From Trichostrongylus colubriformis (lineage: Eukaryota > Nematoda > Chromadorea > Rhabditida > Trichostrongylidae): a stretch of DNA of 64,000 nt. This document shows, one piece after another, positions 56,101 to 64,000 of this stretch (the first letter of the stretch is position 1; each line of letters begins with the position of its first letter). Under the pieces are notes generated by a model. The model was not told where the DNA came from and made no database searches. It was given only the letters and a program-made list of their open reading frames with translations. A program made the translations under genes and the position numbers. Location: positions 39,040,782 to 39,104,781 of the forward strand of contig OZ022258.1 in NCBI GenBank assembly GCA_963978905.1, given 5' to 3'.

Positions 56101-59100
56101 ATTTTCTGTCATCTTCTGCTACTCCAAGCGCAATCATCCGATATCGAGGAGGTCGCAGAAAGATGATGATATTATATTGTTCAGAATCGTTATAAATGTT
56201 TATTATCCAATTTTCGTTTCTTTTGTTGCACTCTTGCCAGAGGGGTGTGTGCACTTATGACAAATTTTCGCTTTGCGGCGCCGTCAGCAATCTGCCGCGG
56301 TCACTTGGAATTCCGCTCAGGACGCAAGGGTCTGGTAGCATGGAGGTCCTTCAAGAAATAGCTATTTATCCCATCACTATCTAAAAAACAATAACTTCTG
56401 TGCCCTGACAAAATAGTGATATAAAAGGTAAAAGAAACGATAGCATTACGTGATAACAGTCCTCATTATGATAAACAATTCGGGCGTAAAAATCTAAAGG
56501 GAGTGTTGTAATGTACGCAAACACATGCGAAGAAATCGCGGCGTTGTTCGCCGCGTGCGGCCGCGCGAAAATTTGTCATTAGTGTGAACATCCTTGCGAG
56601 AGATATTCGTTTTATTTACCGTGCATTAGTATTTTTTGCGCATCCCGTAAATGAATAATTCACGAGAAAGCCACTGGGTATTGTAGCGCCCAAAACGTCG
56701 AGTGTGGCAGCTTTCAGCGGAACTTAAATTGATTAATCCAGGTTTTTTGTGGGTAAATGTCATTGGTCAAAGTTCAGTTTACCTCTCAATAGCAAAGTTC
56801 GTAAATCCGAACTGAAGTTCTGCTGTCGTTTCCATGCGACCCTTTCTTGCGTTGCTTTTGTGAACCTCTGACTCGTCACAGACTACTAGAACGTGAAAAC
56901 CTGATAATCACTTTTTCACTAGCTATCAAAGTAATCTTTTGTGTTGTCGACTGATAGAGAGGTACTGGTTTGGTTTAATGGGAATGCAGCGCGACAACAT
57001 GAGACGTGAGAAATACGTGAGTGTAGGTACTATTTACCCAAGGCAATAAATGCCACCACGATTCTTGATGGGTTGAAAGAGGTGATTTATGGGGAACATT
57101 CCGATTTGACCAGATACATATACCTGGGGGTAATTTGACCCGTAGGGTTTATTTATATGAAACTCACTTAGCACAAAACTGCTCGGCTCCCATTGTCATA
57201 TTCATGTCCTAAGGATCGAACTACCCCCGGATACAAGTTTTTAGCCAAACTGGAATGTTCACCAAAAAACACCTCTTTTCACTCCACCAATATTCGAGGC
57301 GGTGGGGTTGCTTAAGGTAATTAGTGCTGTGAGATGAACATTATCCTGAAGTCATCTTGAAAATCAGTTCTTACTAGTTAACCAGTAGGGCTAGCGCACA
57401 CTACTGCTTCACTAACATCACGGGCGTCAGTGAGTCGATCATTACTGCTTTTTTCTATTTGTTTATACAGTAGCCATTACCTCTTCACACGTTTTGAGCT
57501 GGTCCCCGCTTGCTTCGAGTCTGTTCAAGAAGACTCCGATCACTTCTATTCACTTTTTTCTGGTGTCGAGGCTGGCTGCGTTGGATATTTTTGTTGCACG
57601 TACCGCCCATGCGGGTGCGCTCCGCCCAGTGTAGACAGGCCTTTTTCATGAATTTCACAAACTCATGGCTGACCTTTATCGCCACGTCTGGACCATTTTT
57701 GAACCAAACAAACGAAATACAGAACTATCTGAAGAGCAGCTTATTGGTCGGGTCAGGTGTGGAATATAGCAACCTTCTTTGTTGTCGAGGTGAATTGGGG
57801 TAGAGTCGGCTTTGAGATGGGAGAGGAGGCCGACCACCCCCTGCGGTACGTAAGAAGACTCTATGTACTTCAAATTCTATACAAAATATAGTTATATTGA
57901 GCCGCATGGTGAAGCACCACTTCGTAGTTTTGCATTCTATTGCCGCCATCTAGCTCAATCAATTCTGTTACATTGGGATCATGAGGATGCATACACTGCC
58001 GGTGATTTTGAAGAAAGGATGATGAACTTCCACCTAATCAGCAGCGAGTGACCACTAGTATGGTTGGATGGAGGACGGTCAGGGCAGGTGTTCAACTGTA
58101 GCGCCGATAGGTGATGTCGCGACTCGCGCTTCAGAAGTATGCATTGTCACCAGGCCACTCCCAGATGTCGAGGAATATAGCCGCTTTAGTACGACCCCTC
58201 CCCCCCCATTTTTTTACCTCTACAATACCAGCAACCGTTGCCAGATTGTATACTTGCAATATGTTTTATTTCTATGTATTCTAACTTGAAGCAAAAAGAT
58301 ATTTGTTTCACATTTCCTCATACGAGTCCGCTGCGAAATGTGCTTCGCTTTTCATCTGCTTATTGAAACTCCAGATTCTAGCGCTTATCGCAGACCTCTG
58401 CAGGGACGACACTCCCCCCCTCCCTCCGTCGAGTCAAATACGACCTCTCTGTTGAGTTACCCTCGGCTCTCAGTGTTCCTTGATTGTCACGTATGTCATC
58501 CAAATTTTATTGCAGAAACGCAACGGAAACTATTTGTATGATATCAGACCCGGGAGTTGAGGATTGGTGGACAGCCGTGCACTTGCGTTAGACGCCGGCA
58601 GACTTCACGATTTTGCGATTCCGCCATTTAGCCATTCCGCCACTAAGCGATTTTGCGATGTCGCGGCTTCATACCCAAACTTACTGCATTGAATCTAAAG
58701 CTCATATTATAGTATCGCGTGCGGAAGTGCAACGCCGCATAATCGCAAAAGTGCACAATCGCGAAGTCTGACGGCGGTACACGTCTATTAGACGATTCTC
58801 TTGACACACCTATGATAGAATATACCGAACGATAGTCTTTCTTCTTCCCAATCACTCACTCCCGAGGAGATGTCTCGTTATCTGTCCGGTGCTTCCAGTT
58901 TTCTTGATCTAGTGGAAAAGAGAAACCATTCAGTCCATAAGGAGAACATTTGATTCATATAATAGCAGCCGTCAAGTATGGCGAATCGAAGCTAATAGTG
59001 TGTACACTTACTTCTTTTACTGGTTCCCTCACCCTCGCAGTTGCATGGTGCACACCAACAGATTCGATGGGGAACGGTCACTGGAAGGGATCTCATTTCA

Positions 59101-62100
59101 CTAGGGGCACAAGAAAATTATAGGATCTCCTTGTAATCACACACCAGAAATTTTGTTTCCTTTATACTTGGGGAACTCCCAGTACATACAGTACAGTAGT
59201 GTTCCAGTACTGAAACAGGATTTTCACATTCATATTTCACATTATTATTTTATTTTCGGGACCATTTGGTTTCATTCCCCTTTTAAATCACAGAGCCACT
59301 GTTTACTAAATTGTATAAATCTGACATTACAACTTCCAGGCCACTTTGGATAATCGTCTATGGCCTGTTCGCCCTGTGTATTTTGTAGCAGGAGTGGCTT
59401 CAATCGGTGCGGTACAAGTAAAAATATCACCTGAACCCTTGTTCGACTACATTCCCGTCTTCACGAATAGATTTGCTGAGGTGATTTTTACTGTGTTATA
59501 AGTACCATTCTGTTAGAGCAGCAAGATGGTAGCGGGTTCATTGTAGTCTACCGTAAAAAGGCTGGGGAGGGGGGAATTCGAGCTGTCTTAAATTACGCAT
59601 CATGCCCCATAGTAGACAAAACAGACAAATGTACATCCTTCTAACTTGACATCGCTACATTACTATCCATCTCTTCTAACGAGATGGCGAATACGAGCAG
59701 CCATATTACCAATATGGCCATAGGGCCATATTGGTCCCGAGATTTCGAAAAAAATCATTTATGATCTCTTAAGGATGCGCATCTGCCCTTATCTGCGCCG
59801 TTTCTGCACCTCTCCATGGCACCCTGTGAAGGCGGTCACGTCCTGCCGGTGATGAGTATGAACGCTCGTGCAAAATGTGTTGCAGGCAAGGCGCCCGGCG
59901 CAGCGAATTTCCATTGAACGTAATCCTTGGGTGTTCCACCGCTGCTCACCACCACCATAGGAGGTGTGTCGTGGGCTGCGCTATTTGTGCATTGTAGCAG
60001 AACGACAAGGAATGAAGAGGAGGGGACAATTCCGAAAACCCACTATGATATTTACTCCACCGTCACCGATAAAGAAACATTGCCCCATCGCAAGTATGCC
60101 ACGAGCGACGCCCCTTATATTAGGTCTATGCCGAATAAATGGACAAAACGAACTACTTTTTTCAAAACGCCATAACTTCGCTCAGACACAACTCTATTTG
60201 TCGAAATAAAAACTATTCGAATCTACACAACTTTGCCAACGATCTGGTAAAGAAAATATGCCATCATGATCAAATTCAGGATTGCGAAAATTAATGAAGT
60301 CAAAGATGGCATTTTCAACATGCATCGTTTCGGCGAACTCCTTCTGACCCGGGTTTGCATCGAGAACCGGGAAAAAGTGGTAATTCGTCAGAGATAGGTC
60401 TGAGGAATAAGGGAGGTGAGGGAGAGTCTCGATCAGTTTCTGCCGAGTGACTTGCGAACTGGGTTTTGCGTTGTTTTGCGCACCCAGTAAAAAATTGATG
60501 CAGTTAGGCATCGAGCCTCTCCCTCACCCCCCTTATCCTCCAGACCTATCCCTGACGGATTACTACTTTTTCCGGGGTCTCGATGCAAACCTGCGGCAGA
60601 AAAATTATGCACGGTAAAAATGCCATTCTTGACTTTATTGATTCTCGCAATCCAGAATTTGATCGTGATGGTACATTTTCCTTACCAGATCGTTGGCAAA
60701 ATTCTGTGGATTCGAATGGTTTTTATTTCGACAAATAAAGTTGTGTCTGAGCGAAGTTATGGCCAATTACGTTTCGGCCATTTATTCTGCATAGACCTAA
60801 TAACACAGCAACGCCTTCCAGGGCACTTTCAGACCACACCCCCCCCTTTCTCTACGAAACCCAATACGACCCTTTTTCGGACCTCGACAATGCCAGTAAC
60901 TGTTGCCAAATTGCATAGTTGCATGCGTTTTATTGCTATGTACTCTTATCCAATGCACATATTACCTAACACGGATTCGTTATGAGTGAAAAACCCATCG
61001 CTTCTTATCTGCTCATTTAGATTCTTGTGCTTATCGCTGACCCCCCCCCCCTGTTCGGTCGAACGCGACTCATCCCGCCCTCTTTGTCAAAGAATCCTCG
61101 ACTCTTAGTGTACACTGACGCTGTCGCTGGCTTCAGCAACGAACTTGCAACACACATTCCTCCTATATTGGGTTGAGGAATAAGTTTCCGCCGTTTTTAT
61201 CCTCTGTGTTTCGCAACGTTCTCTTCACCTTGCGACGAAGCTTATATGTACATGTATTCGATAGAGCTTTTCTGCTCTATTAAAAATGAGGTATAGAAAT
61301 GAAATAACCTGAAGGCAAAATTCGTACTCCCAACATTCCCTCTTCTTCGACTGCCATCAGGTCGAAAAATGTATGCGCTTATTTTTCCAATAGAGCTTTT
61401 TCAGCTCTACAAGCCGGTTCCATTTGTTTGTGATCGTTTGATTGTTCGTTGAGCGAGAAAGGTCTATCGCATGCATTTATGAATATTCTCATCGATCTCG
61501 ATGGTAGGCGAGGAAGATAAGATACCGAAAGTGCCCATTTTTGCTGTGTTACTGCATTTGTAAGCCTTGAAATTAGCAAACAGTTGAACGATTTGAATAA
61601 CAAGCAATGCCATTTGCAGAGCTGAAAAAGCTCCATCAAAAAATATGCGCATACATTTTTTGCCCTCGATGGCAGACGAAGAAGAGGAAATGTTGAGACT
61701 GCGAATTTTCCACCTTCAAATCATGCATTTATGAACCTTATAAATACCAAGCAATCAAAGGAACGAAAAATAAGTAGCACCGTTTCGTAGAGAAGAAAAA
61801 GCTCTATCGAACACATACACTAGCGCTCAAAAGTATTCAGCCAAACACTTTTTTGTCATAACTTATCTTCTATTTGACTAAACTGACGAAATTTTAATAT
61901 GTGATGCCTGAACCTATTCTCATCACTTCCTTCTACTTGAGTGCCACTTGACTCTTTTCATGGTTTTTTACAAGAATTTACTACAAGACCACCGAAAAAA
62001 AGAAAGAGGCTTGGACAAGAAAAACGGCTTTCTCTACAAAAACAAAGCGAGCAAGCCTCAGAGAACATCAATATTTTGTAGAAAGACCTCGACTTTTGAT

Positions 62101-63460
62101 GACAGCGGCACAGCGGGACGACATAGGGATGGCACTCCAAGAACAAAAAATATCATATAATTACGTAACGTACACCGTTGAGCGCTAAAATAGTATATTA
62201 AGTATGCAGTGTCTCCAAGTACAACATACAAAAATTTCTCTTAGATTGGTCCAGTCGCAAAAAAGTTACAAGTGAAAAACCCAAAAGAACAGCCATTTGG
62301 CCGAATACTTTTGAGCGCTACTGTACATAAACTTCGTCGTGAGACGAAAAGAGCGTTGCGAAACCCAGAGAATAAAAAACGGTGGGAACCTAGTCCTCAA
62401 CCAAACACATAACTCACATTCTTTGTGGATATAACCATAAAGAATGTGGGTTTATGTATGCTCTTTGAATGACGACTAGGCCACAACCTGAATGGCTTTC
62501 CATTATCCACAGTTTCCAGTTCACCATGCTTTAAAACTTGCGATTTTTTTCGATTTTTGAAATCCTAGTTGAACATTCCTTTTTTTCAGTGGGCCAAAGT
62601 GTGTGTCGTCTCACTAGTGACTGTTTATGTTCCGGTACTCTTATTGCGGCAATTCCTTAAACGTTTCTATTTCACTTACAAGGGCTTCTTGTTCGAAGAT
62701 CCCAAGAAGCCTTCGATACTCACCCGCTTCTGGGGGGTGAGTCGTCAGTTAAATCTTTGCCCTCTACTTTCTACTCGGATTATTGTTTCTTTCAGCTTTG
62801 CCGTCAATTGCTGACAGTGTCTCCACCTCTTCTGAAGTCATGTGAGGATCTATTACCTAGCCCTAATGTACCGAAACTGGAGGACACCGTAGCTAAATAT
62901 CTGGTCTCCATGAAGAAAATCCTCGGAAAGGTGAGTTGATGACAAGGCTGAAATGAAACAAAAATCAAAGTACAGTGCAGCAATACAGTGTAGTGCTTAT
63001 TTGTACTGCATGGATTCTATTGCGGCTCGAATTTCCCCTTATTTCAGGACCAATTTGAACTGGTGAAGGAACAAGCAGATCTCTTTCTGAAGAACGAAGG
63101 CCCTCGTCTACAACTCTATGCATGGATGATGTCGCTAATGACGTCCAACTATATCACTCCATTCTGGGAGAAGTACGCATATCTCTATAGCAGGTACGAT
63201 GTCTGAAAATAGTCCTGAGTGCTAGTTGATCACTCGTTCGCGAGCGGTAGTTCTTGTTGGTCGAAAAGCTGAAGCCATGAGGGCAGAAGTCGATTATTCT
63301 ATTGTTCAGACAGCCGGTGTTGGTCAACAGCAGCGTGGCGCACACGGACTTTCTTGAAGTCCCTGAACATCGAAGATCGACGTGGGCTTATATGGCCGCT
63401 CGCGTCACGTATTTTGAAGGGATGTCTCAGCTGGCCATTGATAAGCAGTTGGTTAAGCCG
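53130..63460 (+). CDS. Carnitine palmitoyltransferase I-like protein, N-terminal six exons (runs off window)
   Basis: CPT I transfers long-chain acyl groups from CoA to carnitine at the outer mitochondrial membrane, the gateway to beta-oxidation. Exons: 53130-53231, 59340-59480, 62590-62736, 62796-62930, 63048-63193, 63310-63460; phases match and all introns are GT..AG. They give 274 residues. An in-frame stop at 53103-53105 supports the ATG at 53130. Membrane segments: about 46-63 (PVYFVAGVASIGAVQV) and 84-104 (VCVVSLVTVYVPVLLLR), as in CPT I. Family matches follow: FYFTYKGFLFEDPKKPS, LLPSPNVPKLEDTVAKYL, EGPRLQLYAWMMS, TSNYITPFWEKYAYL and PVLVNSS. The catalytic histidine and the carnitine/CoA sites lie further downstream, outside the window. 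The first two introns are 6.1 and 3.1 kb and transposon-rich. CPT II is less likely because of the two membrane segments. Confidence 0.9.
53232..55765. other. CPT-like intron 1, left part
   Basis: I see no gene or clear element. The sequence is AT-rich; open frames on either strand are short and unrecognised. Confidence 0.4.
55766..56240 (-). mobile_element. Tc-type transposase fragment within a foldback (475 bp)
   Basis: Inverted arms: 'tggcaagagcgcaataaaag..acgaaaattgg' at the left and the complement 'ccaattttcgtttcttttg..cactcttgcca' at the right, then a pair around aacattcataacgattc. Between them, on the minus strand (about 56070-55870), a frame reads DYAVWGYLEEKVCA and ends near YPKHLHTVI, the C-terminal signature of Tc3/maT-like transposases. 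Only the last third of the protein is present. CPT-like intron 1. Confidence 0.75.
56242..56591. mobile_element. hAT-like MITE with 8-bp target duplication (350 bp)
   Basis: It starts GGGGTGTGTGCACTTATGAC and ends inverted (GTCATTAGTGTGAACATCC), flanked by TTGCCAGA and TTGCGAGA (7 of 8 match). The interior matches 40865-41232. The left target copy overlaps the end of the foldback at 55766-56240, so it inserted at or next to that element's terminus. Confidence 0.75.
56592..58199. other. CPT-like intron 1, middle
   Basis: No gene or defined element. Open frames on both strands around 57485-57950 show no known domain. Confidence 0.35.
58200..58480 (+). repeat. Interspersed repeat, copy 1
   Basis: It matches the segment at 60829-61135 in the same orientation: a C-run, then ccagcaaccgttgcca/ccagtaactgttgcca, a tattctaactt/tactcttatcc region, tctgcttattg/tctgctcattt, and gcttatcgcagacc/gcttatcgctgacc. 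Identity is moderate. Non-coding as far as can be seen. Confidence 0.65.
58588..58790. mobile_element. GC-rich MITE (~200 bp)
   Basis: Inverted ends GGCAGACTTCACGATTTTGC and CCGTCAGACTTCGCGATTGT with possible TTA/TAA flanks. Related to 43256-43393. CPT-like intron 1. Confidence 0.68.
58791..59339. other. CPT-like intron 1, right end
   Basis: No element recognised. It ends with the acceptor aacttccag of exon 2. Confidence 0.5.
60120..60800. mobile_element. Mariner-derived foldback, 681 bp
   Basis: Inverted ends TTAGGTCTATGC lie between TA dinucleotides. Both arms are 3' portions of one mariner, joined head to head near 60505. The minus-strand arm (to 60194) and the plus-strand arm (to about 60738) each end in a readable transposase tail (..RWQ(S/N).VDSN.FYFDK). 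The catalytic DYHFF/DYYFF motif is in both, while the first two aspartates are absent. The two arms have diverged from each other. CPT-like intron 2. Confidence 0.88.
60829..61135 (+). repeat. Interspersed repeat, copy 2
   Basis: Second copy of the repeat at 58200-58480, in direct orientation about 2.6 kb away; a long cytosine run lies near 61041. It sits just between the mariner foldback and the hairpin-module foldback in CPT-like intron 2. Confidence 0.65.
61166..62406. mobile_element. Hairpin-module foldback, older copy
   Basis: Ends TATTGGGTTGAGGAATAAGT and, inverted, TTTGGTTGAGGACTAGGTTCC. It contains four recognisable modules of the TCGATAGAGCTTTTT..AGCTCTACA type (61259, 61390, 61618 and 61795 regions), two per arm, several now imperfect. 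Without the 506-bp insertion at 61818 it is about 735 bp, half the size of the 8488-10051 element. Confidence 0.78.
61818..62323. mobile_element. Tc1-like MITE nested in the foldback (506 bp)
   Basis: Ends CACTAGCGCTCAAAAGTATT and, inverted, CAGTAGCGCTCAAAAGTATT, flanked by TA (61816-61817, 62324-62325). The CA(G/C)T..AAAAGTATTCRGCC terminus is typical of Tc1 elements. No transposase is encoded. Removing it restores an acacaTAcataaacttcgtcg junction like the matching part of the 8488-10051 element. Confidence 0.88.
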
Positions 63461-63631
63461 GTACTTTTTCCAATCCTAGCTAATTTCAAAGTATTTTTGT
63501 TCGCAAGTTGTCTAGTTACATTGGAAAATGATGAGGTGTTAGAAATGTTTTTAATCCAAATGTACATCGGCTCTCGATCTCCAGTCATAACGACATTCCC
63601 ATTAGTTTTGAAAGGGCAAGTGTCATGTGGG
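63461..63631. other. CPT-like intron 6, start
   Basis: The donor is GTACTT after the exon end at 63460. Nothing else recognised before the MITE. Confidence 0.5.
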
Positions 63632-63815
63632 CGGAGTGTACACTTATGATAAAAAATCGCTTCGCGGCGTTGCACTCGCGGCGCCATCAGTACGAGTCGT
63701 TTGAATTCCGCTCAAGACGCAATGAGTTGTTGTTGCTGCTGTCAACAGATAAAGCTGCAAACGACTCGCACTCGCCGCGGGCGGCCACGCGTTTTTTGTC
63801 ATAAGTGTACACACC
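63632..63815. mobile_element. hAT-like MITE with perfect 8-bp duplication (184 bp)
   Basis: CATGTGGG occurs on both sides (63624-63631 and 63816-63823). The ends are GGAGTGTACACTTATGA and, inverted, GGTGTGTACACTTATGAC. An inner inverted pair, agtcgtttg / caaacgact, is visible. It lies in CPT-like intron 6. A further GTGTACACACCC at 63971-63982 may mark another copy running off the window. Confidence 0.82.
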
Positions 63816-64000
63816 CATGTGGGGGTAATCCCTCTGGGGTTTTGTTCCTTCTCTCTTTGACGTCGGTGCTGACGGAACGATCCAATCCGCTCACACTAAT
63901 ACTCACCACAGTGGATACAATCAGCACTGCATGGTATAGATGGCGTGCCTGGGTAGACGCTGTTGGTCTAAGTGTACACACCCAGTGTTTTATACCTCTG

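Overview
This window is eukaryotic and most likely comes from a strongylid (hookworm-type) nematode. Exons are short (70-195 nt) and introns end in the nematode acceptor TTTCAG or close variants. One gene has a splice acceptor only 5 nt before its ATG, as expected for spliced-leader trans-splicing. There is also a 1,286-bp mariner whose size I recall as close to the hookworm element 'bandit'; that is recall, not a search result.

I could assemble three genes exon by exon, with every splice phase compatible. (1) Minus strand, 20626 down to 6192: a complete 12-exon, 456-residue microsomal-type epoxide hydrolase, with N-terminal membrane anchor, HGWPG oxyanion motif and Asp229/Glu406/His433 triad. 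(2) Plus strand, 42177-48014: a complete 7-exon, 271-residue REEP/DP1/TB2 family ER-shaping protein. (3) Plus strand, from 53130 and running off the right edge: the first six exons (274 residues) of a carnitine palmitoyltransferase I-like protein, with two predicted membrane segments. All three products belong to intracellular membranes (ER, ER, outer mitochondrial membrane) and to lipid or membrane handling. I see no evidence that they are co-regulated.

The rest is almost entirely transposon-derived, and the introns of all three genes are packed with it. 0-6 kb: gene-free, with two tRNA-derived SINE copies near 3.1 and 3.4 kb. 6.2-20.6 kb: epoxide hydrolase; its introns hold a 1.56-kb palindrome, PIF/Harbinger-like MITEs with TAA duplications, TTAA-flanked MITEs, a mariner-derived foldback and a Tc-like element. 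20.6-34 kb: gene-poor, with foldbacks, a 211-bp direct duplication, a TA-flanked TIR element, a long AAT microsatellite and a 5'-truncated Penelope-like element (GIY-YIG endonuclease) flanked by an inverted copy of its own 3' end. 34.7-40.3 kb: a large tandem and interspersed repeat domain with a MITE nested inside. 42-48 kb: REEP gene with a 3-kb repeat-filled first intron. 49.9-51.2 kb: a nearly intact mariner with one frameshift. 53-64 kb: CPT-like gene, whose first intron is 6.1 kb and second 3.1 kb, both full of foldbacks.

The most unusual pattern is the number of long palindromes. At least two are independent mariner-derived elements of nearly the same size (662 and 681 bp), each made of transposon 3' ends facing away from one another. 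A second family (8.5-10.05 and 61.2-62.4 kb) is built of repeated short hairpin modules. I found no CRISPR array and no rRNA. The only tRNA-like sequences are the SINE heads.
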